Shown here in pieces: positions 50,057-61,531 of a stretch of DNA of 64,000 nucleotides (position 1 is the first letter of the stretch; each line of letters opens with the position of its first letter). The notes beneath the pieces were generated by a model, which saw nothing but the letters and a program-made list of their open reading frames with translations, ran no database searches and was not told the origin of the DNA. The stretch is from Methylobacterium aerolatum (GTDB lineage Bacteria; Pseudomonadota; Alphaproteobacteria; Rhizobiales; Beijerinckiaceae). Made by a program: the position numbers and the translations under genes. Location: positions 1 to 64,000 of the forward strand of contig NZ_BPQE01000025.1 of the NCBI RefSeq assembly GCF_022179085.1, read 5' to 3'.

Positions 50057-51358
50057 ATGCTCGCCGATCAGGATCGCATCTTCACCAATCTCTACGGCCT
50101 GCATTCGCCGGGGCTCGACGCCGCGAAGAAGCGCGGCGCCTGGGACGGGACCAAGTTCCTCCTGGAGCAGGGCCGCGACTGGATCATCGAGGAGATGAAG
50201 GCCTCGGGCCTGCGCGGCCGCGGCGGCGCCGGCTTCCCGACGGGCCTGAAGTGGTCGTTCATGCCGAAGAAGTCGGACGGGCGGCCGCATTACCTCGTGG
50301 TCAACGCCGACGAGTCGGAGCCGGGCACCTGCAAGGACCGGGAGATCATGCGGCACGATCCGCATCTCCTGATCGAGGGCTGCATGCTGGCCTGCTTCGC
50401 CATGGGCGCGCATGCCTGCTACGTCTACATCCGTGGCGAGTACGTCGCCGAGAAGCACGCCCTGCAGAAGGCCGTGGACGAGGCCTACGAGGCGCGCCTC
50501 GTGGGGCAGAGCAACGTCCACGACTACCCGTTCGACATCTACGTCCACCACGGCGCGGGCGCGTATATCTGTGGCGAGGAGACGGCCCTCATCGAGAGCC
50601 TGGAGGGCAAGAAGGGGATGCCGCGGCTGAAGCCGCCCTTCCCGGCCAACATGGGCCTCTACGGCTGCCCGACGACGGTGAACAACGTTGAGTCCATCGC
50701 GGTGGCGGGCACGATCCTGCGCCGGGGCGCGGCGTGGTTCGCCGGGCTCGGCGGCAAGAACAACACCGGCACCAAGCTCTTCTGCGTCTCAGGGCACGTG
50801 AACACGCCGTGCAACGTCGAGGAGGAGCTCGGCATCACCTTCCGCGAGCTGATCGACAAGCATTGCGGCGGGATGCGCGGCGGCTGGGACAACCTGCTCT
50901 GTTCGATTCCCGGCGGCTCCTCGGTGCCGCTGGTGCCCGCCGAGCAGATCATCGACGCCAAGATGGACTTCGACACGCTGCGCAACCTCGGCTCAGGCCT
51001 CGGTACGGCGGCGGTGATCGTGCTCGACAAGTCCACCGACATCGTCGGCGCGATCGCCCGGATCTCGTACTTCTACAAGCACGAGTCGTGCGGCCAGTGC
51101 ACGCCCTGCCGCGAGGGCACGGGCTGGATGTGGCGGGTGCTGACGCGCATGGTCGAGGGCCGGGCGCAGAAGCGCGAGATCGATATGCTGTTCGAGGTCA
51201 CGAAGCAGATCGAGGGCCACACGATCTGCGCGCTCGGCGACGCGGCGGCCTGGCCGATTCAGGGCCTCATCCGCCACTTCCGCCCCGAAATCGAGAAGCG
51301 GATCGACCGCTACACCGCCAACCCCCATTCCGATCCGGTGCCGATGGCGGCGGAGTGA
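50057..51358 (+). CDS. nuoF: NADH-quinone oxidoreductase subunit F
   Basis: A 433-residue 51-kDa flavoprotein that takes hydride from [22 protein letters not shown] is the NADH/FMN loop, [11 protein letters not shown] and [19 protein letters not shown] bind FMN, and [15 protein letters not shown] with a later C ([11 protein letters not shown]) ligates cluster N3. It lies 9 bases after nuoE. Confidence 0.97.
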   Translation: MLADQDRIFTNLYGLHSPGLDAAKKRGAWDGTKFLLEQGRDWIIEEMKASGLRGRGGAGFPTGLKWSFMPKKSDGRPHYLVVNADESEPGTCKDREIMRHDPHLLIEGCMLACFAMGAHACYVYIRGEYVAEKHALQKAVDEAYEARLVGQSNVHDYPFDIYVHHGAGAYICGEETALIESLEGKKGMPRLKPPFPANMGLYGCPTTVNNVESIAVAGTILRRGAAWFAGLGGKNNTGTKLFCVSGHVNTPCNVEEELGITFRELIDKHCGGMRGGWDNLLCSIPGGSSVPLVPAEQIIDAKMDFDTLRNLGSGLGTAAVIVLDKSTDIVGAIARISYFYKHESCGQCTPCREGTGWMWRVLTRMVEGRAQKREIDMLFEVTKQIEGHTICALGDAAAWPIQGLIRHFRPEIEKRIDRYTANPHSDPVPMAAE

Positions 51359-51420
51359 CGATGATGCGGGTCTGCAGTCCACAGCCTGAGCGTCCGGGCG
51401 CGACGGTCACGCTCCTCTCC

Positions 51421-51510
51421 GTCATTGCGAGCGGAGCGAAGCAATCCAGGGATGCGGGCCTTTTCAGAACGTGGCGGAGCGCTGGATTGCTTCGCTGCGC
51501 TCGCAATGAC
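51421..51510. repeat. Large inverted repeat between nuoF and nuoG
   Basis: Arms of about 27-29 bases (51421-51449 starting GTCATTGCGAGCGGAGCGAA, and 51482-51510 ending TGCGCTCGCAATGAC) flank a 32-base loop. It lies in the only sizeable gap between the nuoF stop and nuoG start, so it is part of the polycistronic RNA. The arm sequence type is familiar as a dispersed palindromic repeat in Rhizobiales; no protein is encoded. Confidence 0.8.
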
Positions 51511-51572
51511 GACACCGGGTTTCAGGGGCCGACCCGCCTTTCCGCGTTCGTGCCAGATTTCGAGACGATGCG

Positions 51573-53654
51573 ATGACCAAGATCCTCATCGACGGCACCG
51601 AGGTCGAGGTTCCGGCCGACTACACGCTGCTCCAGGCGTGTGAGGTCGCGGGCGCCGAGATCCCGCGCTTCTGCTTCCACGAGCGGCTGTCCATCGCCGG
51701 CAATTGCCGCATGTGCCTCGTGGAGCTGAAGGGCGCCCCGAAGCCGGTGGCCTCTTGCGCCTACGCGGTGAAGGATTGCCGCCCCGGCCCGAACGGCGAG
51801 CCGCCGGAGGTGCTGACGCGCTCCGGCCTCACCAAGAAGGCCCGCGAGGGGGTGATGGAGTTCCTCCTCATCAACCACCCGCTCGATTGCCCGATCTGCG
51901 ACCAGGGCGGCCATTGCGACCTGCAGGACCAGGCGATGGCCTACGGCGTCGATTCGACCCGCTACCAGGAGAACAAGCGGGCGGTCGAGGAGAAGCACAT
52001 CGGCCCGCTGGTGCGGACGGCGATGAACCGCTGCATCCACTGCACCCGCTGCGTGCGCTTCCTGGCGGAGGTGGCCGGCGTGCCGGACCTCGGCGCCATC
52101 GGGCGCGGCGAGGACATGGAGATCACGAGCTACCTCGAGCAGTCGATGGCCTCGGAGCTCCAGGGCAACGTCGCCGACCTCTGCCCGGTGGGCGCGCTGG
52201 TGCACAAGCCTCAGAGCTACAACGTCCGCCCCTGGGAGCTGTCGAAGACCGAATCGGTCGACGTGATGGATGCGGTGGGCTCGTCGATCCGGGTCGATAC
52301 CCGGGGCCGCGAGGTCATGCAGATCGAGCCGCGGGTGAACGAGGAGATCAATGAGGAGTGGATCTCCGACAAGACCCGCCACGTGGTGGACGGGCTGCGG
52401 CTCCAGCGCCTCGACCGGCCCTACCTGCGCGAGAACGGGCGGCTGCGCCCCGCCTCCTGGGGCGAGGCGTTCCAGGCCATCGCCGCCAAGGTGAAGGGCA
52501 CCGAGGCCAAGCGCATCGGCGCCATCGTCGGCGACCTCGCCGCCGTGGAGGAGACCTTCGCGCTCCGTGAGTTGATCCGGAGCCTCGGCTCGCCGAACCT
52601 CGATGGCCGCCAGACCGGCGCGGGCCTCGATCCGGCGCTGGGCCGGGCGAGCTACCTGTTCAACCCGACGATCCCCGGCATCGAGTCGGCGGACGCGATC
52701 CTGCTCGTGGGCGTCAACCCGCGCACGGAAGCCTCGCTGCTCAACGTGCGCATCCGCAAGCGCTGGCGCATGGCGCCGCTGGCGGTGGGTGTGATCGGCG
52801 ACCAAGTCGATCTCACCTATCCGAGCCACTACCTCGGCGCGGGCGCCGAGTCGCTGGCGGCGCTGGCCCGGGGCGAGCACAGCTTCCTCGACATCCTCAA
52901 GGAGGCGAAGGCGCCCCTCGTCGTCGTCGGCTCTACGGTCGCGCCCGGCGTGATGGCCGCCGCCGCGACGCTGGCGCAGGATCTCGGCACCGTCGCCGAG
53001 GGCAAGCCCGGCTTCGGCGTGCTGCACCATGCCGCCGCGCGGGTGGGCAGCCTCGATCTCGGCTTTGTACCGGGGGAGGGCGGCCTGACCTTCGCGCAGA
53101 TGACCGCAGCCGGCGGGGTGGACGTGCTGTTCAACCTCGGGGCCGACGAGTGCGAGATCGCGCCCGGCGCCTTCGTGATCTACCAGGGCACCCACGGCGA
53201 CCGGGGCGCCTCCCGCGCGGACGTGATCCTGCCGGGCGCCGCCTACACCGAAAAGAACGCGACCTACGTCAACACCGAGGGCCGGGTGCAGATCGCCAAC
53301 CGCGCGGGCTTCCCGCCGGGCGACGCCCGCGAGGACTGGGCGATCCTGCGCGCCCTGTCGGACGTGCTGGGCCACCGCCTGCCCTTCGATTCGCTGATCG
53401 CGCTCCGCAAGGCGCTCTATGCCGCCCACCCGCATTTCGCCGCGGTGGACGGCGTGGAAGCCGGCGACGTGGCCGGGGCCGTGTCGGCGCTGGCCGCCCG
53501 CGGCGGCGAGACCGGCAGCGGCGCCTTCGTGTCGCCGGTGAGCGACTTCTACCTCACGAACCCCATCGCCCGCGCCTCGCGGGTCCTCGCGGAATGCTCG
53601 CGGCTGGCGCGGGAGCGGGCCTCCGAGCCCCTTCCCCTCGCGGCGGCCGAGTAG
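51573..53654 (+). CDS. nuoG: NADH-quinone oxidoreductase subunit G
   Basis: A 693-residue 75-kDa subunit. The N-terminal [2Fe-2S] cluster is in CFHERLSIAGNCRMCLVE; the His-coordinated N5 ligands in HPLDCPICDQGGHCDLQD; N4 in CIHCTRCVRF with a later C in ADLCPVGAL. The rest is a molybdopterin-oxidoreductase-like domain that has lost its cofactor role. The start ATG follows the repeat region by about 60 bases; the ribosome site is weak. Confidence 0.96.
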   Translation: MTKILIDGTEVEVPADYTLLQACEVAGAEIPRFCFHERLSIAGNCRMCLVELKGAPKPVASCAYAVKDCRPGPNGEPPEVLTRSGLTKKAREGVMEFLLINHPLDCPICDQGGHCDLQDQAMAYGVDSTRYQENKRAVEEKHIGPLVRTAMNRCIHCTRCVRFLAEVAGVPDLGAIGRGEDMEITSYLEQSMASELQGNVADLCPVGALVHKPQSYNVRPWELSKTESVDVMDAVGSSIRVDTRGREVMQIEPRVNEEINEEWISDKTRHVVDGLRLQRLDRPYLRENGRLRPASWGEAFQAIAAKVKGTEAKRIGAIVGDLAAVEETFALRELIRSLGSPNLDGRQTGAGLDPALGRASYLFNPTIPGIESADAILLVGVNPRTEASLLNVRIRKRWRMAPLAVGVIGDQVDLTYPSHYLGAGAESLAALARGEHSFLDILKEAKAPLVVVGSTVAPGVMAAAATLAQDLGTVAEGKPGFGVLHHAAARVGSLDLGFVPGEGGLTFAQMTAAGGVDVLFNLGADECEIAPGAFVIYQGTHGDRGASRADVILPGAAYTEKNATYVNTEGRVQIANRAGFPPGDAREDWAILRALSDVLGHRLPFDSLIALRKALYAAHPHFAAVDGVEAGDVAGAVSALAARGGETGSGAFVSPVSDFYLTNPIARASRVLAECSRLARERASEPLPLAAAE

Positions 53655-53663
53655 GAGAGCCCG

Positions 53664-54686
53664 ATGACGCCCCTGGAACTCGTCGGGACGGTGCTCCTGA
53701 TCGCGCTGAAGAGCTTCGTGCTGCTCGCCGCGCTCCTCGTCTTCATCGCCTACGCCCTGCTCGCCGACCGGAAGATCTGGGCGGCGGTGCAGCTGCGGCG
53801 GGGCCCGAACGTGGTCGGCCCCTACGGGCTGTTCCAGTCCTTCGCCGACCTCCTGAAGTTCGTGCTGAAGGAGCCGGTGATCCCGGCGGGCGCCAACAAG
53901 GCGATCTACCTGCTGGCGCCGCTGGTCTTCGCCATGCTCGCCCTGTCGAGCTGGGCCGTGATGCCGATCGCCGACGGCTGGGCCATCGCCGACATCAACG
54001 TCGGCATCACCTACATCTTCGCGATCTCGTCGCTCGGCGTGTACGGCGTCATCATGGGCGGCTGGGCGTCGAACTCGAAATACGCCTTCCTCGGGGCGCT
54101 GCGCTCGGCGGCGCAGATGATCTCCTACGAGGTATCTCTCGGCTTCGTGATCATCTGCGTGCTGATGTGCGCGGGCTCGCTGAACCTCACCCGGATCGTG
54201 GCGGCGCAGGACACGAGCCTCGGCCTGTTCGGGTGGTACTGGCTGTGGCTATTCCCGATGTTCGTGGTGTTCTTCGTCTCGGCGCTGGCCGAGACGAACC
54301 GCCCGCCCTTCGACCTGCCGGAGGCCGAATCGGAGCTCGTGGCGGGCTACATGGTCGAGTATTCCTCGACCCCGTACCTGCTGTTCATGCTCGGCGAGTA
54401 CGTGGCCATCATGACCATGTGCGCCCTGGGCACGGTCCTCTTCCTGGGCGGCTGGCTCTCGCCGATCCCCTTCGCGCCCTTCACCTGGGTGCCGGGCGTG
54501 ATCTGGTTCATCCTGAAGGCGAGCTTCCTGTTCTTCGGCTTCGCGATGGTGAAATCCATCGTGCCGCGCTACCGCTACGATCAGCTGATGCGGCTCGGCT
54601 GGAAGGTGTTCCTGCCCCTGTCCCTCGTCTGCGTCGTCGTGGTGGCCTTCGTCCTCAAGGTCGCCGGCCTCGCCCCCGGCGCCTGA
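53664..54686 (+). CDS. nuoH: NADH-quinone oxidoreductase subunit H
   Basis: A 340-residue membrane subunit (ND1) of about eight segments that lines the quinone channel. It has [54 protein letters not shown] with the conserved acidic loop, and a C-terminal [20 protein letters not shown]. It lies 9 bases after nuoG. Confidence 0.97.
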   Translation: MTPLELVGTVLLIALKSFVLLAALLVFIAYALLADRKIWAAVQLRRGPNVVGPYGLFQSFADLLKFVLKEPVIPAGANKAIYLLAPLVFAMLALSSWAVMPIADGWAIADINVGITYIFAISSLGVYGVIMGGWASNSKYAFLGALRSAAQMISYEVSLGFVIICVLMCAGSLNLTRIVAAQDTSLGLFGWYWLWLFPMFVVFFVSALAETNRPPFDLPEAESELVAGYMVEYSSTPYLLFMLGEYVAIMTMCALGTVLFLGGWLSPIPFAPFTWVPGVIWFILKASFLFFGFAMVKSIVPRYRYDQLMRLGWKVFLPLSLVCVVVVAFVLKVAGLAPGA

Positions 54687-54714
54687 CGCTCACGGAATTT
54701 TCGGAGATCCGGGC

Positions 54715-55203
54715 ATGAAGCTCGATCAGATTGCCAAGAGCCTGCTCCTGAAGGAGTTCGTGTCCGGGATGGTCCTGGGCATGCGCTACTTCTTCAAGCC
54801 GAAGGCGACGATCAACTATCCGTTCGAGATGGGCCATCGCGGTCCTCGCTTCCGGGGCGAGCATGCGCTCCGCCGCTACCCCAACGGGGAGGAGCGGTGC
54901 ATCGCCTGCAAGCTCTGCGAGGCGATCTGCCCGGCGCAGGCCATCACCATCGAGGCGGGTCCCCGCCGCAACGACGGGACGCGCCGCACCACCCGCTACG
55001 ACATCGATATGGTGAAGTGCATCTACTGCGGCATGTGCCAGGAGGCCTGCCCGGTGGACGCCATCGTCGAGGGGCCGAACTTCGAGTTCTCCACGGAGAC
55101 CCGCGAGGAGCTTCTGTACGACAAGCAGAAGTTGCTCCTGAACGGCGACCGGTGGGAGCGGGAGATCGCCCGCAACATCGCCATGGACGCGCCCTACCGC
55201 TGA
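54715..55203 (+). CDS. nuoI: NADH-quinone oxidoreductase subunit I
   Basis: A 162-residue subunit with two [4Fe-4S] motifs, [17 protein letters not shown] and [17 protein letters not shown] (clusters N6a and N6b). The N-terminal helix ([26 protein letters not shown]) packs on the membrane arm. It is the standard length. Confidence 0.97.
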   Translation: MKLDQIAKSLLLKEFVSGMVLGMRYFFKPKATINYPFEMGHRGPRFRGEHALRRYPNGEERCIACKLCEAICPAQAITIEAGPRRNDGTRRTTRYDIDMVKCIYCGMCQEACPVDAIVEGPNFEFSTETREELLYDKQKLLLNGDRWEREIARNIAMDAPYR

Positions 55204-55345
55204 GCGGGACGCAACCCTGTCGGTCGCCGCATCGCGGCAAAACCGTTGTGCCGGCTCGGGCCGGGTTCTATAGACGGGCCGCCTGCGGCGGCCTGACGCC
55301 ACCGAGGCAGAAGGGGCCGCGCGAGCGGCCGGACGCACGAAGCGC

Positions 55346-55966
55346 ATGACCGCAGCAGCCGCCTTCTTCTACCTGTTCGCGAGCCTCGCCGTCGCGTCGG
55401 GCTTCATGGTGATTGCATCCCGCAATCCCGTCGCCTCCGTCCTGTTCCTGATTCTCGCCTTCGTGAACGCGGCGGGTCTCTTCGTGCTGATGGGCGCCGA
55501 GTTCCTGGCGATGATCCTCGTGGTCGTCTACGTCGGCGCGGTGGCGGTGCTGTTCCTGTTCGTGGTGATGATGCTCGACGTGGATTTCGCCGAGCTGCGC
55601 CAGGGCTTCCAGCAATACCTGCCGATCGGCGGCCTGATCGGCGCGATCTTCCTGATCGAGCTGTTGCTCGTCGTGGGCTCGTGGTCGATCGATCCGGGCC
55701 TCGTCCAGGCGCCGCTCGGCAACGTGGCGAGCGCCGAGAACGTGACCAACGCCCAGGCGCTCGGCCGGGTGATCTACACGGACTACGCCTACTTCTTCCA
55801 GATCGCCGGCCTCATCCTCCTCGTGGCGATGATCGGGGCGATCGTGCTGACGCTGCGGGACCGCCCGGGCGTGAAGCGCCAGAACATCGCGGTGCAGAAC
55901 GCCCGCACCCAGGCGACCGCCATCGAGACCCGCAAGGTGCCCTCGCGCCAGGGCGTGGAAGTCTGA
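55346..55966 (+). CDS. nuoJ: NADH-quinone oxidoreductase subunit J
   Basis: A 206-residue ND6 homologue with five membrane segments. [54 protein letters not shown] includes the pi-bulge helix that links quinone reduction to proton movement. It ends in a short polar tail ([11 protein letters not shown]). The 142-base spacer from nuoI is larger than usual here. Confidence 0.95.
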   Translation: MTAAAAFFYLFASLAVASGFMVIASRNPVASVLFLILAFVNAAGLFVLMGAEFLAMILVVVYVGAVAVLFLFVVMMLDVDFAELRQGFQQYLPIGGLIGAIFLIELLLVVGSWSIDPGLVQAPLGNVASAENVTNAQALGRVIYTDYAYFFQIAGLILLVAMIGAIVLTLRDRPGVKRQNIAVQNARTQATAIETRKVPSRQGVEV

Positions 55967-56003
55967 TGCCCGGCGCGCGGCCAGTCCGGGCCAGGAGAGT
56001 GTG

Positions 56004-56309
56004 ATGATCGGCTTGAGCCATTACCTGACGGTCGCGGCGATCCTGTTCACGCTCGGCGTGCTCGGCATCTTCATCAACCGCAAGAACATCATCGTCATCC
56101 TGATGTCGGTCGAGCTGATCCTACTCTCGGTCAACATCAACCTCGTCGCCTTCTCGACGCAGCTCAACGACATCACCGGCCAGGTCTTCGCCCTGTTCGT
56201 GCTGACGGTGGCCGCCGCCGAGTCGGCCATCGGCCTCGCCATCCTGGTGGTGTTCTTCCGCAACCGCGGATCGATCGCGGTCGAGGACGTGAGCATGATG
56301 AAGGGCTGA
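56004..56309 (+). CDS. nuoK: NADH-quinone oxidoreductase subunit K
   Basis: A 101-residue ND4L homologue with three segments. [17 protein letters not shown] carries the conserved membrane glutamate, and [20 protein letters not shown] the second. I start at the ATG of MIGLSHYL; the GTG one codon upstream is also possible. The ribosome site is AGGAGAG. Confidence 0.96.
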   Translation: MIGLSHYLTVAAILFTLGVLGIFINRKNIIVILMSVELILLSVNINLVAFSTQLNDITGQVFALFVLTVAAAESAIGLAILVVFFRNRGSIAVEDVSMMKG

Positions 56310-56371
56310 CTTAGCCCCTCATCGTCTCCCAACCCGCCCCGCCCGACGCGAAGACGGACAGCCTTCCCCCG

Positions 56372-58489
56372 ATGTACCACGCGATCGTCTTCTTCCCGCT
56401 CATCGGCGCCCTGACCGCCGGCCTGTTCGGGCGCTATCTCGGCGCGCGGGCCTGCGAGTATGTGACCACCGCCTGCCTCGCCTTCGCGGCGCTCATTTCC
56501 TGGGGGGTGTTCCTGGAGGGTGGCCCCGAGGTGCGGGTGCAGGTGGCCACGTGGTTCACCGCCGGCGACCTGACGGTCGATTGGGCCTTCCGCATCGACA
56601 CGCTGACGCGGGTGATGCTGGTTGTCGTGACCTCGGTCTCGACCCTCGTGCACCTCTACTCCATCGGCTACATGGAGGAGGACCCGCACCGGCCGCGCTT
56701 CTTCGCGTACCTGTCGCTGTTCACCTTCGCCATGCTGATGCTGGTGACGGCGGACAACCTCGTGCAGATGTTCTTCGGCTGGGAGGGCGTGGGTCTCGCC
56801 TCCTACCTGCTGATCGGCTTCTGGTACGAGAAGCCCTCGGCCAACGCCGCCGCGATGAAGGCCTTCATCGTCAACCGCGTGGGCGACCTCGGCTTCTCGC
56901 TCGGCATCTTCCTCGTCTTCGTGCTGTTCGGCTCGGTGGCCTTCGACGGGATCTTCCCGAAGGTCGACACCGTGAAGGACCTGACCTTCCACTTCCTGGG
57001 CTACGACTGGAACGCCCTGACGCTCGCCTGCCTGCTCCTCTTCATGGGCGCCATGGGCAAGTCGGCGCAGTTCCTGCTGCACACGTGGTTGCCGGACGCG
57101 ATGGAGGGCCCGACCCCGGTCTCCGCCCTCATCCACGCCGCCACCATGGTGACGGCGGGCGTGTTCATGGTCGCCCGGCTCTCGCCGCTCTTCGAGCTGG
57201 CGCCCAACGCGCTGATCGTCGTCACCGTGATCGGCGGCATCACCGCCTTCTTCGCGGCCACCGTCGGCCTCGTGCAGAACGACATCAAGCGCGTGATCGC
57301 GTATTCGACCTGCTCGCAGCTCGGCTACATGTTCGTGGCGCTCGGCGTCGGCGCCTACTCGGCGGGCGTATTCCACCTGTTCACCCACGCCTTCTTCAAG
57401 GCGCTGCTGTTCCTTGGGGCCGGCTCGGTCATCCACGCGATGCACCACGAGCAGGACATGCGGAACATGGGGGCGCTGCGCCGCTACATCCCCTTCACCT
57501 GCGCGATGATGGCGATCGGCACCCTGGCGCTGATCGGCTTCCCCTTCACCGCCGGCTACTACTCGAAGGACGCGATCATCGAGGCGGCCTACGCCTCGAC
57601 CCGGCCGGGCCACACCCTGGCCTTCCTGTGCACGGTGATCGCGGCCTTCTTCACCTCGTTCTACTCCTGGCGCCTGTTCTTCCTGACCTTCGAGGGTCCG
57701 GCGCGCTGGGGCGTGCACGCCCACCACGGGCACCACGACGACCACGCCCATCCCGCGGTCGTCCATTCCACGATGGCCCACGAGGCGGACGGCGCGCCGG
57801 GCCACACCGAGGGCGTCGCCCACGACGACAAGGGCTCGGACATCGAGCCCGCGCACCACAGCGACCTCGTGGCGGACGACCATCACGGCCACGGCCATCA
57901 CGGCGATCACACGCCGCACGAGAGCCCGCTGGTGATGACGATCCCGCTCGCGGTGCTCGCCTTCGGCGCGCTCTTCGCCGGCCTGATCTTCAAGAACCGG
58001 TTCATCGGCGAGGGCATGGAGGCGTTCTGGGGCCACGCCCTGGCGCACGGCCCCGAGAACCACATCATGCACGACATCCACCACGTGCCGGCGCTGGTGT
58101 CCTACCTGCCGTTCATCATGCTGGTCGGCGGATTCGTCGTCGCCTTCTGGATGTATATCTCGCAGCCGAAGCTGCCGGGCGAGCTCGCCGCGCAACAGCC
58201 GACGCTGTACCGCTTCCTGCTCAACAAGTGGTACGTCGACGAGATCTACGACACGATCTTCGTGAAGCCCGCCAAGAAGTTCGGCCTCTTCCTGTGGAAG
58301 GAGGGCGACGGGCGGATCATCGACGGGTTCGGGCCCAACGGCGTGGCCGCCCGCGTGGTGGACGTCACCCGCGGCGTGGTCCGCCTCCAGACCGGCTACG
58401 TCTACCACTACGCCTTCGTCATGCTCATCGGTGTCGCCGGCTTCATCAGCTGGTACCTGATGTCCGGCCTTCCCAAGGGTGGCCACTGA
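56372..58489 (+). CDS. nuoL: NADH-quinone oxidoreductase subunit L with His-rich loop
   Basis: A 705-residue antiporter-like proton pump subunit (ND5). [30 protein letters not shown], the [31 protein letters not shown] helix with the pump lysine region, and the C-terminal lateral helix are present. Residues about 448-520 form an unusual loop with roughly twenty histidines ([27 protein letters not shown]), placed between transmembrane segments. The start follows 62 bases after nuoK. Confidence 0.95.
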   Translation: MYHAIVFFPLIGALTAGLFGRYLGARACEYVTTACLAFAALISWGVFLEGGPEVRVQVATWFTAGDLTVDWAFRIDTLTRVMLVVVTSVSTLVHLYSIGYMEEDPHRPRFFAYLSLFTFAMLMLVTADNLVQMFFGWEGVGLASYLLIGFWYEKPSANAAAMKAFIVNRVGDLGFSLGIFLVFVLFGSVAFDGIFPKVDTVKDLTFHFLGYDWNALTLACLLLFMGAMGKSAQFLLHTWLPDAMEGPTPVSALIHAATMVTAGVFMVARLSPLFELAPNALIVVTVIGGITAFFAATVGLVQNDIKRVIAYSTCSQLGYMFVALGVGAYSAGVFHLFTHAFFKALLFLGAGSVIHAMHHEQDMRNMGALRRYIPFTCAMMAIGTLALIGFPFTAGYYSKDAIIEAAYASTRPGHTLAFLCTVIAAFFTSFYSWRLFFLTFEGPARWGVHAHHGHHDDHAHPAVVHSTMAHEADGAPGHTEGVAHDDKGSDIEPAHHSDLVADDHHGHGHHGDHTPHESPLVMTIPLAVLAFGALFAGLIFKNRFIGEGMEAFWGHALAHGPENHIMHDIHHVPALVSYLPFIMLVGGFVVAFWMYISQPKLPGELAAQQPTLYRFLLNKWYVDEIYDTIFVKPAKKFGLFLWKEGDGRIIDGFGPNGVAARVVDVTRGVVRLQTGYVYHYAFVMLIGVAGFISWYLMSGLPKGGH

Positions 58490-58548
58490 TGCGTCGGACT
58501 CGGACGGATCGGCCTTCCCTGCGGCAGGCAGAGGGGAATACCAAGTAA

Positions 58549-60069
58549 ATGTTCGGCCTCGGCATCCTCTCCGGTCTGCTGATCGTGCCCCTGTGCGGGG
58601 CGGCTTTCATCCTCACGCTGAACGGCGACGAGGAGGCGGTGGCGCGCAACAGCCGCTGGGCCGCGCTGGCAACCACGATCGTCACCTTCCTCCTCTCCCT
58701 GGTGGCGTGGTCGCGCTACGATGCCACCTCGTCGAGCTTCCAGCTCGTGGAGAGCCACGTGTGGCTCGCCGAGACCATCCGCTTCAAGCTCGGCGTCGAC
58801 GGCTTCTCCATGCCGCTCGTGCTGCTGACCACCTTCCTGATGCCGTTCTGCATCGGCGCCTCCTGGCACTCGATCCACACCCGCGTGAAGGAATACTTCG
58901 TCGCCTTCCTGGTCCTCGAGACCACGATGATCGGCGTGTTCCAGGCGCTGGACCTCGTGCTGTTCTACCTGTTCTTCGAGGCTGGCCTGATCCCGATGTT
59001 CCTCATCATCGGCATCTGGGGCGGTCAGCGCCGGATCTACGCCAGCTTCAAGTTCTTCCTGTACACGCTGCTCGGCTCGGTGCTGATGCTGCTCGCCATC
59101 ATGGCGATGTACTGGGAGGCCGGCACGACCGACATCCCGACCCTGCTCCAGCACCGCTTCCCGGTGGGGATGCAGTGGTGGCTGTGGCTCGCCTTCTTCG
59201 CCTCATTCGCGGTGAAGATGCCGATGTGGCCTGTCCACACCTGGCTGCCCGACGCTCACGTGGAGGCGCCCACCGCAGGCTCTGTGATCCTGGCCGGCAT
59301 CCTCCTCAAGCTCGGCGGCTACGGCTTCATCCGGGTGTCGATCCCGATGTTCCCGGAGGCGAGCCACGAGTTCGCCCCGCTGGTCTTCGCCCTTTCGGTG
59401 ATCGCGATCATCTTCACCTCGCTCACCGCGATGATGCAGACCGACATCAAGAAGCTGATCGCCTACTCGTCGGTCGCCCATATGGGCTTCGTGACCCTCG
59501 GCCTGTTCACCCTGAACGAGCAGGGCATCCAGGGCGCGATGTTCCTGATGATCTCGCACGGGATCGTCTCCGGCGCGCTCTTCCTCTGCGTCGGCGTGGT
59601 CTACGACCGGATCCACACCCGCGAGATCGCGGCCTATGGCGGCCTCGTGAAGCGGATGCCACTCTACGCCGTAGCGATGATGGTGTTCACCATGGCCAAT
59701 GTCGGCCTGCCGGGCACGTCCGGCTTCGTCGGTGAGTTCCTGTCGATGATGGGGGCGTTCAAGGCCAACCCGACGGTCGCCTTCTTCTCGACCTTCGGCA
59801 TCATCCTGTCGGCGGGCTACGCCCTGTGGCTCTACGCCCGGGTGATCTACGGGAAGCTGGAGAAGCCCAATCTCCAGGGCATCATGGATCTCGACAACCG
59901 CGAGAAGCTCATCCTCGCCCCCCTCGTCGCCCTGACAATCTATTACGGCGTGCATCCTGCGCCCGTGCTCGACGTGTTCGCGCCCTCCACCGAGGCGCTG
60001 ATGGCGAGCATGAAGGCCGCGCTCGCCAACACCCAGACCGCGGCGGCCGCGCTGCCGGTCCCGCGCTGA
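58549..60069 (+). CDS. nuoM: NADH-quinone oxidoreductase subunit M
   Basis: A 506-residue antiporter-like subunit (ND4) with about 14 segments. [81 protein letters not shown] and [17 protein letters not shown] are diagnostic. It lies 59 bases after nuoL. Confidence 0.97.
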   Translation: MFGLGILSGLLIVPLCGAAFILTLNGDEEAVARNSRWAALATTIVTFLLSLVAWSRYDATSSSFQLVESHVWLAETIRFKLGVDGFSMPLVLLTTFLMPFCIGASWHSIHTRVKEYFVAFLVLETTMIGVFQALDLVLFYLFFEAGLIPMFLIIGIWGGQRRIYASFKFFLYTLLGSVLMLLAIMAMYWEAGTTDIPTLLQHRFPVGMQWWLWLAFFASFAVKMPMWPVHTWLPDAHVEAPTAGSVILAGILLKLGGYGFIRVSIPMFPEASHEFAPLVFALSVIAIIFTSLTAMMQTDIKKLIAYSSVAHMGFVTLGLFTLNEQGIQGAMFLMISHGIVSGALFLCVGVVYDRIHTREIAAYGGLVKRMPLYAVAMMVFTMANVGLPGTSGFVGEFLSMMGAFKANPTVAFFSTFGIILSAGYALWLYARVIYGKLEKPNLQGIMDLDNREKLILAPLVALTIYYGVHPAPVLDVFAPSTEALMASMKAALANTQTAAAALPVPR

Positions 60070-60080
60070 AGGCCGCCCCG

Positions 60081-61526
60081 ATGCCGACCGTCCACGCCGC
60101 CCTCCCGTCCCTCTCGCCGCTGATGCCCGAGTTGATCCTCGGCATCGGGGTGCTGCTCCTCATCCTCTACGGGGCGTGGCGCGGCGAGCGCTCCGCCGAG
60201 AGCGTGAGCGTCGGGGCGCTGGTGCTCCTCCTCGTCGCCCTGTTCGCGGTGCTGTCGCAGCCGGCGAGCGGCCGGGTCACGACCCTGTCCGGCGCCTTCG
60301 TGTCGGACCCGTTCTCGAAGGTGATGAAGTCGCTGGTGCTGCTCGGCTCCTCGGCGACGATCCTGCTCGCCCACGACTACTTCAAGCGCGAGCGCATCGA
60401 CCGGTTCGAGTTCCCGGTGCTGATCGTGCTGTGCACCATCGGCATGATGGTGATGGTCTCGGCCAACGACCTCATCGCCCTCTATCTCGGCCTGGAGCTG
60501 CAATCGCTCGCGGCCTACGTCATCGCCGCCTTCCACCGGGACGACGCCCGCTCCACCGAGGCGGGGCTGAAGTACTTCGTGCTCGGCGCCCTCTCCTCGG
60601 GGATGCTGCTCTACGGCTCGTCGCTGATCTACGGCTTCACCGGCACGGTCTCCTTCCCCGGCATCGTCTCGGCCCTGAACGACCAGGCGGGCGCGGGCAT
60701 CGTGCTCGGCATCGTGTTCGTGGCGGCGGGCGTGTGCTTCAAGATGTCGGCGGTGCCGTTCCACATGTGGACGCCCGACGTCTACGAGGGCTCGCCGACG
60801 CCGGTGACGGCCTTCTTCGCCGCCGCACCGAAGATGGCGGCGGTCTCCATGACGGTGCGGGTGTTCATCGGCGCCCTGCCGGACGTCACGGCGGTCTGGC
60901 AGCAGATCTTCGTGTTCGTCTCCATCGTCTCGATGGCGCTCGGCTCCTTCGCGGCCATCGGCCAGCGGTCGATCAAGCGGCTGATGGCCTATTCCTCGAT
61001 CGCCAACATCGGCTACGCGCTGATCGGCCTTGCCTCGGGCTCGCAGGAGGGGATCCAGGGCCTCGTCCTGTACATGATCATCTACCTCGCGATGACGCTC
61101 GGCACCTTCGCGATCATCCTGTCGCTCCGGCGCCGGAACGTGATGTTCGAGTCCATCGACGACCTCTCGGGCCTGTCGCGGACCCATCCCTGGCTCGCCT
61201 TCTGCCTCGCGGCGATGATGTTCTCGCTGGCCGGCATCCCGCCGCTCGCCGGGTTCTTCGCGAAGTTCTACGTCTTCGCGGCGGCCATCAAGGCGGGGCT
61301 GGTGACGCTGGCGGTGATCGGCGTCGTGACCAGCGTGGTGGGCGCCTACTACTACCTGCGCATCGTCAAGATCATGTACTTCGACGAGCCGAAGGAGCGC
61401 TACGAGGCCATGGCGCCGGGCCTGCGGGTGGTGCTGGCCCTGTCGAGCCTGGTGGTGATCCTGTTCGTGGTGATCCCGGACCCGCTGCGGGCCGCCGCCG
61501 CGAACGCCGCGAAGTCGTTGTTCTGA
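60081..61526 (+). CDS. nuoN: NADH-quinone oxidoreductase subunit N
   Basis: A 481-residue antiporter-like subunit (ND2). It has LGLELQSLAAYVIAAFHRDDARSTEAGLKYFVLGALSSGMLLYG, FKMSAVPFHMWTPDVYEGSPTPVTAFFAAAPKMAA and IKRLMAYSSIANIGYALIG. Start ATG is 11 bases after nuoM. It ends the nuo genes. Confidence 0.96.
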   Translation: MPTVHAALPSLSPLMPELILGIGVLLLILYGAWRGERSAESVSVGALVLLLVALFAVLSQPASGRVTTLSGAFVSDPFSKVMKSLVLLGSSATILLAHDYFKRERIDRFEFPVLIVLCTIGMMVMVSANDLIALYLGLELQSLAAYVIAAFHRDDARSTEAGLKYFVLGALSSGMLLYGSSLIYGFTGTVSFPGIVSALNDQAGAGIVLGIVFVAAGVCFKMSAVPFHMWTPDVYEGSPTPVTAFFAAAPKMAAVSMTVRVFIGALPDVTAVWQQIFVFVSIVSMALGSFAAIGQRSIKRLMAYSSIANIGYALIGLASGSQEGIQGLVLYMIIYLAMTLGTFAIILSLRRRNVMFESIDDLSGLSRTHPWLAFCLAAMMFSLAGIPPLAGFFAKFYVFAAAIKAGLVTLAVIGVVTSVVGAYYYLRIVKIMYFDEPKERYEAMAPGLRVVLALSSLVVILFVVIPDPLRAAAANAAKSLF

Positions 61527-61531
61527 AAACG

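Noticed and set aside
51421-51510. Insertion sequence remnant between nuoF and nuoG
   Set aside because: Too short, no transposase fragment and no target duplication seen; it is a palindromic repeat.
56021-58486. Long leftward frame opposite nuoK and nuoL
   Set aside because: His/Asp/Glu/Arg-rich antisense of membrane genes; no start signals or family.
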